Below, piece by piece: positions 44,785 to 57,462 of a DNA stretch of 64,000 nt (the first letter of the stretch is position 1; the number at the start of each line of letters is the position of its first letter). Location: positions 1,216,416,609-1,216,480,608 of the forward strand of contig OX336388.2 of NCBI GenBank assembly GCA_946902985.2, given 5' to 3'. The stretch comes from Meconema thalassinum. Its lineage: Eukaryota; Arthropoda; Insecta; Orthoptera; Tettigoniidae. A model generated the notes under the pieces. The model was not told the origin of the DNA, made no database searches, and saw only the letters and a list, made by a program, of their open reading frames with translations. The translations under genes and the position numbers were made by a program.

Positions 44785-45837
44785 AGCATACATTATGTAT
44801 TCAGTATTAGTCATTTGTCAGTAAAATATCAAACTCATATTTTAAGAATTATAAAGATGTGTTGAGTGATTTTTTTTTTTCAATTACACAATCAACATTC
44901 ATAGGCTATGCATAATTATTATGTATAAAAATCCACTTGAGTTGAAAGGCTATAGAAAAATATTAGGACTACTGAACTACTTTTCCATCAATATAAATTA
45001 AATATGTGTACTGTATATATATATACAGTGTGGTCCACCAGAACCTTATTTTTTTTTGGAGGAAGGCAACCCAACTAACGCGTATATCACAGTCATCCTA
45101 AAAACATTAGTACCTGTTCCTTTACGTCCATTGTACAACTTTACCGTTGAGTACATCCTCGCGAATATAGTAGAAATCAATAGTGACAGTGTTCTTTCAA
45201 TGACCTCAAACATAATGCATGATTGAAACGATCAGAGCTCCGAATAACACCTTCTTACGTTTGGACGGGAAGTGACTACGAATAGATTCAATAAGTGCCA
45301 ACAATACACCACGGTTCTCGGTAGCTATGGTGGCTAAATCAAGAATTGCTAGAGTAACGCCAAGGAAGTCGCATTGTAGTAGGTTCGAACCTTGAACTAG
45401 TACATTTTTTTTGGCTTAATGTCGTTTACTGTGGATGTAATATGGACGCATATCTATCTGTTCCAACGAGCGATTTTTTATTTGGTCCTCAAAAGCACCG
45501 TACTTATCCGATGGTACGCAGCCAGATTGGACGACGACATAATGATCTGTAGAATGAAAGCAAGGTATCCTGTATATTCAACGTACCAAGTGTTCGAAAT
45601 TTTCACCACCTTTGTTTAAAGGAAAACTCCGACTCACTCAGACGACCCACATAACAAATAGATTTGTTATGTGGGTAGGCTCACGAATAAATACATCAGA
45701 CCGAAACTATAATTTCTTTCAACGGCGTCTGTGCGAAAAGCACTTGCTATACACTTACAATAATAGTTAGTGAGGTTTTAAGGGGCAGAACTACGAGGAC
45801 ATCTGCCCTAAACATACAGTAAATACAGATAATTATA

Positions 45838-46053
45838 ACATTATTTTTACGTCCCTTTTGACTGCTCTAGCTTTTAGATACGCCGGAGTGCAGGAATTTT
45901 GCTCCGAAGGGGATCTTGAACGTGCCAGTAAATCTACTGACACGGCTCCCTCGCATTTGCGCACCCTCAAATGCCAGCTGACTGCGCCAGGATACGAACC
46001 TGCAATCTTGGGCACAGCAAGCTAGAACGTTACCGCTGAGCCTCGCAGCAAGG
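45838..46053 (-). mobile_element. tRNA-derived SINE (family A), diverged copy
   Basis: Aligns with the SINE at 2295-2531 on the same strand, with substitutions in box B (GGTTCGTATCC). No clear target duplication was found. Confidence 0.82.
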
Positions 46054-46121
46054 CAGTAATTACAGAACGTGTCATATTATTAAAAATATTGAACTATTAA
46101 AATTCTAATTATCACGAATAG

Positions 46122-46611
46122 AGTCGCCTCCGTTACAGAGTGGTCAGCGTGATTAGCTGCCACCCCGGATGTCCTGGGTTCGATTCCCGGCTCTGCCACG
46201 AAATTTAAAAAGTGGTATGAGGACTGGGACGGGGTCTACTCAGCCTCGGGTGGTCCAAATGAGTAGAGGGGGTTTGATTCCCACCTCAGCCATCCTCAAA
46301 AGTGGTTTTCCGTGGTTTCCCACTTCGCCTTCGGGCAAATGCCGGGATGTTACCTATCGTATGGCCACGGCCGCCTCCTTCCCTCTTCCTTGCCTATTCA
46401 TCCCAATCCACCCCTCCCTTTCCATCCCTCAAGAGGACCCTGTTCGCTTTGCAGGTGAGGCCGCCTGGGCGAGGTGGTGATCCCACCTCCCCAGTTGTAT
46501 CCCCCAGACGAGATGTTTCAAGCTCCAGGACACTGCCCGTAGAGGCGGTAATGATGGGATCCCTCGCTGAGTCCGTGGGACCTAACCTGGAGGGTAAAAT
46601 CGACTAAAAAA
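46122..46611 (+). mobile_element. tRNA-derived SINE (family D), 490 bp
   Basis: Flanked by TAATTATCACGAATAG (46106-46121) and TAATTATAACGAATAG (46612-46627). The head has box A AGAGTGGTCAG and box B GGTTCGATTCC, with a long body. It is a SINE and not a tRNA gene because of the body and the duplication. Confidence 0.9.
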
Positions 46612-47394
46612 TAATTATAACGAATAGTATCCATCCATGGTTTTGAACAGTATTTAGGGAAAATAGCCATTTAAATGAGACAAGAAAATAACTTTCCCTA
46701 TCGTCTCCGTAGATAATGTGAACAAAACCAAGTTGAAATCTTACTGTACGAGGTAGGGAGGGTATAATAAAATAGTTAAAAAGAATTTTAAAAATCTGCC
46801 GTTGGATAGTCTTGAACCCGGGATCTTCGAAAGAGCCAGCGGACGCAATAACACTTGCACCCATTTCCAACACACTCTTGAGGTTTTTATTGCGCTTCTT
46901 ATTAACGCGTATGGTAAAATAATCAATTATCACAGTTAGATCTTAAATATTGATTGGAATGCATTCATTCAGTACCTGGCATGTTTCCTAATTTACTTAA
47001 AGCAAGTTTCGCGACCGCTTTACGTTAATAAGGCGACAGAACTGCAAATAATGCCCCCAAACGACAGCCCTTCGGCTTTATTTCATACAACTTAGCGCAC
47101 AAAATGCTAGCGTGTGATACACTTCGGTCATACAAGCAGGTGTACTGACGAAGAGAACAGAATCATACAGGATTTTGTACCAGCGATCACAGCAGCTTCC
47201 TTGCCAGCGAATGTCGTGTGATACGGGCCTAAAGATATGCTATGACTTTTTGTTAATTAAATAACAAAACAAGATGTTCGGTAAATGCATGGGTATTGTT
47301 ATAACTCTTTGTACTTTTCAAGGAGTATAATTGAATGTTGGTTGTAGTAGCTTCTTGAAATACAACGTGCTATACGGATATTATACATGAATAT

Positions 47395-48350
47395 AATGTG
47401 CCCTTTGCTAGTGCTACCTCTGTAAAAAATTCATTCAATTCGGGTTCACCGTGTTTGAATTGATGTGGGGAATGGATTTGCACACATACATGGCCGCTAT
47501 CTGCAAACTATTGGGCTGATGACCTTGTAGTTCAGTCAAAAGATGCTTTCCACAAAAAGGTATGTTGTTGAAAAATTTGGTAGAGATCAAATGATTAGGT
47601 TGGTCGTAATTTGATTTAAGCTTTTAACGTTTGGGTGGCCGCCATTCCGTTTCCGTCAAGATGGCGGCGATATAAAATATGACACTGAGGTGGCCTTTGC
47701 TAGTGCTACCTCTGTACAAAACTTCGTTCCATTCGGTTTCACGGTGTTTGAAAAGATAGGGGGAATCGATTTGCACACATACATGGCCGCTATCCGGACA
47801 TTATTGGCCTGATGACCTTGTAGTGTGGTCAAAAGATTCTCCATACATAAAGATATGTTGTTGCAAAATTTGGTAGAGATCAGATTATTAGGTTGGTCGT
47901 AATTTGATTCAAGCTTTTAATATTAGGATGGCTGCCATTACGTTTTCGTCAAGATGGCGGCGATATAAAACATGACACTGGAGTGGTCTTTGCTAGTGCT
48001 ATCTCTGTACAAAATTTCGTTCAATTCAGTTTCACCGTGTTTGAATTGATACGGGGAATCGATTTGCACACATACATGGCCGTCATCTGCCAAAGTAATG
48101 GGCTGATGACCTTGTAGTTCAGTAAAACGACGCTCGCCATACAAGTATATGTTGTTGCAAAATTTGGTAGAGATCGGATGATTAAGTTAGTCGTAATTTG
48201 ATTTAAACTTTAACATTTGGGTGGCCACCATTACGTTTCTGTCAAGATGGTGGCGATATAAAACATGACACTGAGGTGTTCTACGCTAGTGCTACCTCTG
48301 TACCAAATTTTGTTCAATTCGGTGTCACCGTGTTCGAATTGATAGAGGGG
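47395..48350 (+). repeat. Tandem repeat, about 293-bp unit, 3.2 copies
   Basis: Matching points (CTGATGACCTTGTAG) occur at 47516, 47809 and 48103. Units differ by many substitutions, so this is an old duplication. A (CA)n-rich tract follows to about 48425. Confidence 0.88.
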
Positions 48351-48689
48351 GCAGATATTCAGAGTACATACACTCACACACACACCCAGACACACAGTCA
48401 CACACACTTAGACAGACACACAATTTTTGGCCGTGTGTAGATCTCATTAGTCTACTTTCATTTTTGCAAAATTCGAAAGTATGCTAATAATACCATGGGA
48501 ATTTCTAAGGAATACGACTTCGATGCAAGTACTGGCGATCAGAATATCCTTCGATATGTCGTTGTTTTGTTTCATTTGAGGGGCTAGAACATCGCGGTCA
48601 TTTAGCCCCATTTACTTGGGTGTGTGTGTAGAATTTGTCTGATAACCTGAGTTATTGCGGGCTTGTAATTATGTGTGTATTTGCAATTA

Positions 48690-48920
48690 AGGATTGGGAT
48701 GGAGGCGGGCGTGGCCTATAGAATCCGTCCCGGAATTTGGCCGGAGTAGAAGTGGGAAACCACGGAAAACCATTTCCAGGGTGGCTGAGGTGGGAATCGA
48801 ACCCACTTCTTCTCATATTTGCTTCACGAGGCTACGTGTACCCAATTTCAGCCCTCAGACAAGTATTACATTTCTTGGCAGAGCTGGGAATCGAACCCGG
48901 ACCTCCGGAGCAACACTTCG
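48690..48920 (-). mobile_element. Partial, diverged SINE related to family D
   Basis: Contains box-B-like complements (AATCGAACCC twice) and the GTGGGAAACCACGGAAAACC block shared, inverted, with 46290-46330. Ends are not defined. Confidence 0.65.
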
Positions 48921-50379
48921 ATATGTTATGTTAATATTCATGCCAGTTTTTTAATATTCTGGCATTACAGGTCACGTGGCATATCGTACCAATTCGATCG
49001 TATTTTCTTTATAAATCATCAAAATTCAACGTACTCTTCACAAAAATACGTCGTAAGGCAATAAATGTGGCAATGTAGTTACATCCCCACTAAAATGGAA
49101 TATGGGCTTTCGTTCAAAAAAGTATGCCTACTACTGGATTCGAAGCAGCATTCTACCCGCTCGCACCCTCCACGTACGGTCAGGCTTTATACCTCTCAGC
49201 CACCAACACATGGTAGATGCCGCACGCTAAACGTGCTGTAGTTACTGGAGCAGTCCCACCTCAAACGTTTAAGTCCATCTCAAAGTCTTCAATCACGGTT
49301 TATGGTGTTGATTTAACTTTCTACTATTACAGATCACGTGGCGTAAGCTATTAATTCGATCGTAGTACGTGTATGTGTGTTATTTCAAGGAGCAGTAAGT
49401 CAAATGTTAGTAGAATGGGCCATAGTATTTGGCGGGGAAAAGTTTAAGGTCGGTTTTTCTTTGCTAGACCCATGACCCAATTACATTGCTGTCACACAGT
49501 CAGAGCGCAGAGAATAACGACCATCGGGAGAAAAGCGATGTTAGTTGGGTTTCATAAAACTAAATAATAAGGGGCGGGTGGACCACACTGTATATTATAG
49601 CCTATACATCGTGGTCACTCAAATTGGTCAACGATTTTCCAGTTCTCCTGGAATTTTCCAGGAGTAATTCTCATTTTTCCAGACTTAAAAATAAGTGCGA
49701 GTCCCGGCGGCGGGGGTTTTATCAGTTGCCTACATCAAGATCGAAATAAAGCAGTTGTGTTTGGTTTACTTATACTGATGTTGACAAAAATTAGTGGTGA
49801 ATGCGTTATTGATATGCAAGCCTACACACAAATGACTTAATTGTTGTTTTAAAAAAGCCTTTGTGACTCAAATATCTGCTTAAAAAAAGAGAAAAGAATG
49901 CCGTCTGTAATTTTATTGCAGTGAAGTTGTCTATACTCAATGTGTTTTACAAAAATACTATCGCGTGTTCTTCCACACAGAAACAGGTAGCCTGAGGAAA
50001 TTTATTTCGTTAACTATAGAGTGCTCACCCAAAACCGCAGCGGGAGTATGATTTGAAGATGGAAAGATTTTTATAATTAATTAACAGTGGCTATTTTCCA
50101 GGAGTTTTCAAATTTTTCGTCATTTTTCAGGAGTAGTGGCCTCTTTGTATGGACAAATATATAGAATACATATATGTAGATACATATATGGCTAAAACAA
50201 TATTTATATAAGCATTGCACTATGAATATGCTTTTAAAAGAGATAAATGCCTAAAATGCCAGGCATTTATGGGTTTTGGGCATTTGTCTGGGCATTTGCC
50301 CCGACTTATAAAAGCCTAAATATTTTACATCACTAAGCAGAATATATGAAAAAAAGCTATTTAGTTCTTAACAGAACTA

Positions 50380-51060
50380 CAGTAGAACCCTTCTTGTCCG
50401 CCCTCGGTTGGTCCGTCGCTCCGGTTGATCCGACCGTACTCGAGCCGAACTTGGCCCGACTCGTAGCAGTGACTCACTAACCCATCGTGCCATTGTTGTT
50501 TACAGGTACTTGTTATCGCTTGTCCGTTTTAGTGCCCCGTCATCTCTCGTATCGTTTCTGTCGTTATCCGTGTTTTGTATAGTACGTACTGCATTGTGAA
50601 GATTTTAATGCTTCCTGTTCGTTGGTTTTACGACATTGTTCTTCTGTGTTCATTACAGTACTGTACAGTAATTTGTTTACTGTACATTGTGTGTACTGCA
50701 CAGTTGTGTGTGTGTGTTTTCAACATGTCAGGAGTGAAACGTAAACACGTTGCTCTTTCATTAAATGAAAAATTAGCAGTGCTACGAAGACTGGACAAAC
50801 GGGAATTACTCCAAAAAATTGCCCAGTAACTCAATGTAGGTGTTACGACAATAAAAGATTGGACAGTGACAATCGATGGTGAAAACTCTCTTAGGAATCG
50901 CAAAACATTGAAAAAAGCCTAAACTTGAACTGCTTGACAATGCATTGTGGATACGGTTCTGCCACAAAAGAAGGAAAGGAACCCCAATATAGTCCGCGTC
51001 ACCTTAAATAAGTTCCTAAACGAAAAACGTGTAGCCAACATTAACATCCATCCCCTATAC
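50380..51060 (+). pseudogene. Pogo-type transposon fragment
   Basis: Starts with a TA-flanked terminal sequence CAGTAGAACCCTTCTTGTCC. It encodes MSGVKRKHVALSLNEKLAVL, then LDKRELLQKIA, an N-terminal CENP-B/pogo helix-turn-helix, followed by a stop and a second related segment (NVGVTTIKDW). Later text (WIRFCHKRRKGTP) resembles the second DNA-binding helix region. The frame is broken and the DDE domain and right terminus are missing. Confidence 0.75.
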
Positions 51061-51385
51061 CTATGAAAATGTTGGTTTATGGTTGAATTTCTTGAAGTTG
51101 AGTAGTTTTCTTGTAACAGCACATTGTCACCAACCCTGCTTAAAATCTCGCCAGAGACCACAATACCACTAAAATTTCTTACCACACAGTTGCCGACGGT
51201 TTTCTGGCGAAAACTCCCAGAATGCATTGCACACAATGTCTCCCAACATTATAAGTACGACTATCACAAAGGACCATTACTTAGAATAATTTCCCAGTTT
51301 TCTTTGGAATTTCAAGTCTAATGAAGTTGTACAAGGTACTACTAAGAAACGTCGATTAAAATAGTTTTTACAGTTATTATAGAAT

Positions 51386-54300
51386 CTTCTTCTTCTTTCT
51401 CTTTAGATCATTCCCACTCCTATGTGGGGTCGATGTTTCTGACAGCTCTCCTCCATTTAACCCGGTCATGCACATCCTCTTCTGACAACTGTTTTTCTCT
51501 GAGGTCCTCCCGTACACAATCCATCCATCTTCGTTTAGGTCTGCCTCGCATTCTCACTCCCTGTATTTGCATGTCTAGCATCTTCCTCCCCACGTAGGAT
51601 TCCTCCCTTCTTCTCACATGCCCGTACCATTGAAGTCGCTTTTCTTGTATCTTCTTAGATATTTCAACAACCTTCAATGTTCCTCTTATTTTTACATTTT
51701 CCACTCTATCACGCTTAGTCACTCCACTCATCCACCTGAGCACTTTCATTTCTGTGACGTCAAGCCTGTTTGTGTGAGTTTTGCGTGCAGGCCATGTTTC
51801 AGAGCCATACAGCAATGCAGGTCTTACGACAGTTTTATATATTTTCCCCTTAACCTTAGGCTTGATCCTGCGGTCACAGAGCACTCCTGACATTTTCCTC
51901 CAGTTCATCCATCCTACCTGAATCCTGTGTGACACTTCCACATCCAGATTTCCATCTCCAGTCACCACCGAACCCAGGTATTTGAACTCATCCACTCTAT
52001 TTAACGTTTCCCCTTGCATTCTGATCTCACAGTCTTGATCTGTATTGAACCTCATATACTCCGTCTTCTTCCTGCTAATCCTGAGTCCTCTGTCTTCCAA
52101 GGGTGCCCTCCACTGTTCCAGTTTTTCCTCTATGACAACTTTGGTGGTACTACACAACACAATGTCGTCCACAAACATCATGCACCAGGGGGCTTGGTCT
52201 CTTAATCCACAAGACATTTCGTCCAGAAATAGGTCAAACAGACATGGACTTAAAGCCGAACCTTGGTGTAAACCTACTCGAACCGGAATCCAATCTGTAA
52301 GTCCAACGCTGCTTCTAACCTGTGTTCTTGCTTCTTTGTACATTTCATGAACCAACTTCACGTACTTCTCTGGGTCTCCATTCGCTCGTAAACATCTCCA
52401 GACTTCTCCCCGAGGCACCCGGTCATATGCTTTCTCTAGGTCCATGAATGCGAAGTGTAATCCCTTCTGTCTTTCCCGATACTTTTCCATTACTTGTCTC
52501 AGGGCAAACACTGCGTCTGTGGTCCCTTTTCCTGGCATGAAGCCGAATTGTTCCTCGCCAATGCTAGTCTCATCCCGGATCCTCTTGTCTATCACTCTTT
52601 CCCAGATTTTCATGGTATGGGACATTAACTTAATGCCCCTGTAGTTAGCACAGTCCTGAATATCCCCCTTCTCTTTATATATAGGCACTAAAATACTTTC
52701 TCTCCATCATCAGGTATTATTTTCTGAGAATACATTTTTTGCATTAAATCCAGCAACATGTCGATCCCATCTTTCTCCAGATACTTCCACACTTCAACTG
52801 GAATTTCATCGGGTCCTGTTGCCTTTCCGTTTTTCATTTTCCTAAGTGCTAATGTTACTTCTTCTCTTCTAATATCTATTGTCAGACCCTGGTGTTGTTC
52901 TCCTTCTCCTAAATATACCCTTGGGTTCTCTTCATTGAGAAGTTTTCCATAGTAGTTTCTCCATCTGCACTTGATGTCGGAATGGTCCGTTAATACTAGA
53001 CCATTTTCATCTTTGATCTGCTTTATTTGTGTGTACTCCTTGTCTTTATCTCTCGCCTGCGCTATTCTGAAAATTTTTCTTTCACCTTCTGTAGTTTCCA
53101 AATTTTCGTACAGCCGATCCATCATTTGTGCCTTTGACTGTGCTACTACCTTCTTTGCTTCCTTATTACATCTCGTGTAGTTCTCTTTATCCTCTTGTCT
53201 ACTTGACTTATCCCATAACTTCTTTGCATCACTTTTGGCTTTCACGATCTTCTGTACCTTCTCATTCCACCACCATGTTTCTTTGTCAGCTAGTGGTTTC
53301 TTGCCAGAAGTTCTCCCTAGCACTTCAGTTCTTACCCTCCTTATCAAACTACTGTTGTACGCCCACCACTCCTGCACATCATTGCAAAGAACCACTCCAT
53401 TGAGTACTTTCTCTTTAAACTGGTCCTTCAATGCCTCTTCATTTAATCTCCATCACTTAATTTTTGTTAAGACTCACACAGGTCTGCCTTTCTTCCTAAT
53501 CCTCATTTTCCAGTCCATGACTACCGTCCTATGCTGTGCTGCCACTACTTCACCATTAAAAACTTTACAGTTTTGGATTTCCCTTAATTGAGACCTTTTA
53601 CACATTAAGAAGTCAATCTGGCTTTCTCTGGTCCCACTTTTGTAAGTCCTATATTGACCTGTGTTTTTCTCGAACCATGTATTCACAATCGCCAAATCAT
53701 ATGCCATCGCACAATCCACGATTCTATGTCATTCATCATTCCTCACTCCAACTCCCCAGCCTCCATGTACTCTTTCGATTGTATCTCGGCTCCTTCTGAC
53801 ATGTCCACTTAAGTCACCACCCACTATCAATCTTTCATTCGCTGGTATATCTCCAAGTTCACGATCCATATCTTCCCAGAAGGATATTTTCTCTTCCTCA
53901 TCGCAACCCACTTGTGGAGCATAAGCACAATGTTTACCAATTCTCCATCAAGACACAGTTTGATGCTCATTATCCTGTCACTCCTTCTCTTAACTTGAGC
54001 TATGGTCTCTTTTATGTCTTGGGAGAGGATTATTCCCACTCCATTCCTCCCATCCTTGTCTGCTCCACTGTATACCGTAGTAGCTTATAGCCACTAACCA
54101 ACTCTCTAGGCCTATTTCCCTTCCATCTAGTCTCTTGCACACACAATATTTTCACCTTTCTCCTTTCCATGAGATCCACTAACTCCCTTCCTTTCCCAGT
54201 CATTGTTCCTACATTCAGTGTGCCTATTCTTCGTAACTCACCATCTTTTTGAGCTAGCCTCTTTAGCAGGGTTCGCTCATGACCCAGTAGCCCTAGCCCA

Positions 54301-54843
54301 TTTCTCACAGGGGTCGGGCGAAATCCCTGCACGTCGCTTCTGGGGTACGCCCTAGCATTTTCCGAGGCTAAACTAAGATTCTCTGTCATATTGGTTTTGG
54401 CATAGTTTTCCGGCCGCATGCCCTTGCTGACGTCAAGCCTTTTATACCTACGGCCAGGTAGAAGTAAATCAGCCACCCCTCACATGGGGAACAGATGCTG
54501 TTTGTAGCCGCCCGCTCTGGGTCAGACGCTACGGTTGATATCTGTCTCTGAAGTGAGAGCGATACCTTTTACTCCATTTCCCGAGCACTGGGATGCCACT
54601 TCCGCCAACTGCACTGTACCAAAGGACTCCTTCTCCACCGTTGTGGTCTTCACTCATAACCCCGAGCTGGGCCTTCCATATTTATGACCCCTGGAGAGAG
54701 GGTGTCCCAGCATTGTGAAGCCCCCAGGAATTGGGCTACCTGTTGGTCCGCGGGTTCTATTGGAGGGTATTTGAACCAACCCTACTAGTGCTGTAGGGCC
54801 CCCCTATCCGCCACCTGGGGATGCGCCCTCTAGAGGTTACAGG
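51386..54843 (-). mobile_element. LINE, near full length, frameshifted
   Basis: Flanked by TTATAGAAT (51377-51385 and 54844-54852). Minus-strand order: endonuclease from 54476 (TLNVGTMTGKGRELVDLM, VQETRWKG) with frame breaks to 53911 (GGDLSGHV) and 53719-53474 (SQIDFLMCKRSQ). Then 53431-52688 and 52688-51420, the reverse transcriptase with DCANYRGIKLMSHTMKIWE, DLEKAYDRVPRGEVW, catalytic FVDD and C-terminal RLQWYGHVRR. One missing base near 52695 separates the two halves. It ends with a (GAA)n tail at the left. RTE-like by its motifs and short tail. Confidence 0.9.
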
Positions 54844-54852
54844 TTATAGAAT

Positions 54853-55384
54853 ATGTGTGTGTTAATACTCACTCGTCTGAGATGTTTGGAAGCTTTTATT
54901 TAATTAATTTTTGGATAAATTCTTATATAGATTTCATCATGACACCTAAAAAACACGAGAACAAGATTGTAGAAACTCTACGGAAGATCACTGACGAATC
55001 GACTATGAATTTGAGTAAGCAGCCTACACCTACATAATTATAAAGTACAAAGTTATTTAATCGTTGTTTTATTTATTTTTAATATTCAGTCAGGGCACAA
55101 ATAACGTAATAAAAAACCTTAATGGTCTTGGAAATTTTGAAATAGTCTTCTGTCTGCATTTTTCGTATAATTCAAACCAAACATAACCTAAAATATAGCC
55201 TTTCTCAGTTTACTCTCAGGAACATATGCTTAGGTTCAATTCGCCTTCTAATATTGTAATGTACCATATCTTATTCTCGACTTCCAACTGCCGTGAGCCA
55301 TAATATTATAATACACTGCACATGTTACTCTTAAGCTTGGGAGTAGTCCATGATTCACACTCGGCTAGTGGTAGTTAGTGTGAA
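54853..55384. other. AT-rich sequence, nothing assigned
   Basis: No repeat or coding motif recognised. Confidence 0.5.
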
Positions 55385-57462
55385 TGTTGTTGTTGTTTCC
55401 TATGACTAGCCCGGATTCCAATCCATCAGCTTTCTTGCGTTCCAATCGAGTTGTGTGAGGTTTCCAGAAGTTCTAGCAGTCACATCAAGTTTGTTGCAAT
55501 GTAGCAGGTGCCCCTTATCCATTTTACTTCCAGGTTAGTGACAAAGTGTGCATTCTTCAGATCTCAGGATGTTGATTCGTTTCAGATGAGCTGCAAGGCA
55601 GACATGGCCAGTGTTAAGTCTGAAGAAGGCTTCTGTTCTTGGTGTTAATTTATATTGATCCCATTTAGCATCAATGTCCTTCCATAATTTGGTTTCTGCT
55701 GTTTTCTTTGCCATTCTTCATACCTGTTTTTGATAGTATTTTTCAAGATCCTTTTTGCTGACATAAAATCAGTCTGACTGACAGGTTGTTGTAGTGTGGT
55801 ACCTTTTTTTGCTAATCTGTCTGCCTCTTCATTTCCTGCTATTCCAACATGAGAAGGGATCCACTGAAATGAGATCTCTTTGTGGAGTCTTGGAAGGGAT
55901 TTTATCATACAAAAAAAAAACTTTCAGTTCTTTATTTTGGGGCTTATAATTTGACAAGATGGCTTGGATGGCTGCTTTTGAATCTGTAATGATAACACAT
56001 TTTTGATAATCAATGTTTCTGCCTAATAACTGATGGAGTGCATGTGAAATTGCTCTTATCTCAGCATCAAAGTTTGTTTTGTTTTGGCCTACTGGGAAGT
56101 AGAGTGAGAAGAGAGATGAATGTATTCCTGCTCCTGTTCTATTTTCTTTGTCTTGTGAGCCATCTATAAATATTTTTAGCCATTGATTAGATGGATATCT
56201 TTCTTCTATTGTACAGAGGGCCAGTTGTTTTAGATCTTGTGGTGAAGAGGGTTTCTTGCAGACCTCTTCTAGCAAATTAAGATCTGTAGTCACTTGTATA
56301 TATTCAATGGGATTGACTGGCATACAGAGTGGTTCAAGTTTTATTTGCAGATTGCTCTTATTGATATATTCTTTGGCAAGACTTAGGGGATCTTTTTGTG
56401 TTTTAAGTTTGAGGCTAGAAACTGGTTTTTGATCCATGTCATTTGAGGTAGTCTTTGTATACTGAGATATGCATTGGCTGTTTGATGTTTCATCTCTTCT
56501 TCTATTGGTAAGTTGTGGGTATATAATTGCAAGGCGGTTATAGGTGTGGTTTTTATTGCGCCTGTTATGATTCGTAGGGCATTATTCTGACACCTCTCGA
56601 GGCGATCAATGTTTGACTGGGGTGCTGTAGAGAGTACTTCACTGCCATATTTTATGATAGGTTTGATGTAAGTATTGTAGGTTTTGTTGAGTGTGTCTAG
56701 AGTGCTCCCCCAAGTAGCTCCTGCTAGTCTCTTCAGTAATTTCATCCATTTGCTTACGTTATCTTCCACATGTTGTATGTGTTTGGTCCAGTTCAGCTTC
56801 TTGTCCATGATGATACCTAGGTACTTTGTACTTTCACTTTTTGGAAGGTCTTGATTACTAAATTTGAGACTGGAAGTTGGATTGTGGTGTCTCAGGGAGA
56901 AAAACTGGTATACTGTTTTGGTAGTATTGATTTCCATATTATTGTTTTCAGTCCAGTTTTTGAGTTTTATAAGTGCCTGGTTCAAGAAGCATTTGCTGAT
57001 TTGGGCTGTTACGTGATGTGGTCCAAATGATAACATCGTCTGCAAACATGCTGATATTCACATTACCTACTTCCTTTATTGTTTTTGGAAGATCGTTGAT
57101 GTACACATTGAATAAAGTTGTGCTTGATACAGCTCCTTGTGGGAGGCCTAGTTTTGATTGCTTGCAACCTGAAGTTTTGTTGTTGTAACAAACATTGAAC
57201 ATTCTTTGTGAAAGGAATCTTGAAAGCCAGTTTAACATACATCCATTTACTTTGAAGTTGATAAGTTTCTTTAGCAGCATGTTTCGCCATAAGGTATCAT
57301 AGACTCCTTTAAAATCGATGAAAACTGCAAGAACACTTTCCCTTTTGTTAAAGGCTTCTTTAACAGCTTGTGTAAATCTCATTATTTGGTGAGAGGAGGA
57401 CCTGTTTTGTCAAAACCCTGCTTGTTCTTCTGATAAAAGAGATTTTGTATTGGTGATTATTT
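55385..57462 (-). mobile_element. LINE with RNase H domain (I-group-like), 5'-truncated
   Basis: Minus-strand frames: 57382-56948 is a reverse transcriptase (FIDFKGVYDTLWRN, LGLPQGAVSSTTLFN, MFADDVIIW) and 57045-56383 continues it (RCQNNALRIITGAIK). 56437-55829 encodes RNase H (IFIDGSQD, then NFDAEIRAISHAL, VIITDSKAAI). 55908-55645 ends it with PSHVGIAGNEEADRLA. A zinc-like end RLNTGHVCLAAHLKR follows near 55610. Presence of RNase H points to the I/LOA/R1 group and sets it apart from the other LINEs here. Frameshifts and an in-frame TGA near 57410 show it is inactive. Confidence 0.87.

Larger units (their letters stand above)
45026..49590. mobile_element. Long non-autonomous TIR element (Tc1/mariner-type ends)
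   Basis: Ends CAGTGTGGTCCACC and its complement lie between TA dinucleotides (45024-45025 and 49591-49592). Imperfect inversion continues inward for about 60 bp, including ACCCAACTAAC on both sides. No transposase was recognised. The interior holds SINE copies and a 293-bp tandem repeat. Confidence 0.78.
42604..50335 (+). mobile_element. hAT element swollen by nested insertions
   Basis: Ends TAGTGATGT (42604) and ACATCACTA (ending 50335) are inverted and flanked by AGTAGAAT and AGCAGAAT (8 bp, one mismatch). Only the transposase C-terminus remains. Inserted in it are a MITE (43279-43499), a LINE (43636-44779) and a long TIR element (45026-49590) that itself holds SINEs and a tandem repeat. 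The terminal repeat match is short, so the outer boundary is less certain than the inner insertions. Confidence 0.72.

Noticed and set aside
45330..45410. tRNA-like sequence with GGTTCGAACC
   Set aside because: Only the box B is convincing; no SINE body or duplication was found, so it was left unannotated.
46122..46200. Possible tRNA gene
   Set aside because: tRNA-like only in the head; a long body and target duplications show a SINE.
47516..48120. CTGATGA in each 293-bp unit as a possible hammerhead
   Set aside because: No GAAA core segment or pairing stems at the right distance.
49605..50145. Possible small hAT MITE with CCAGGAG motifs
   Set aside because: Motifs repeat at both ends, but terminal repeats and duplication could not be fixed.
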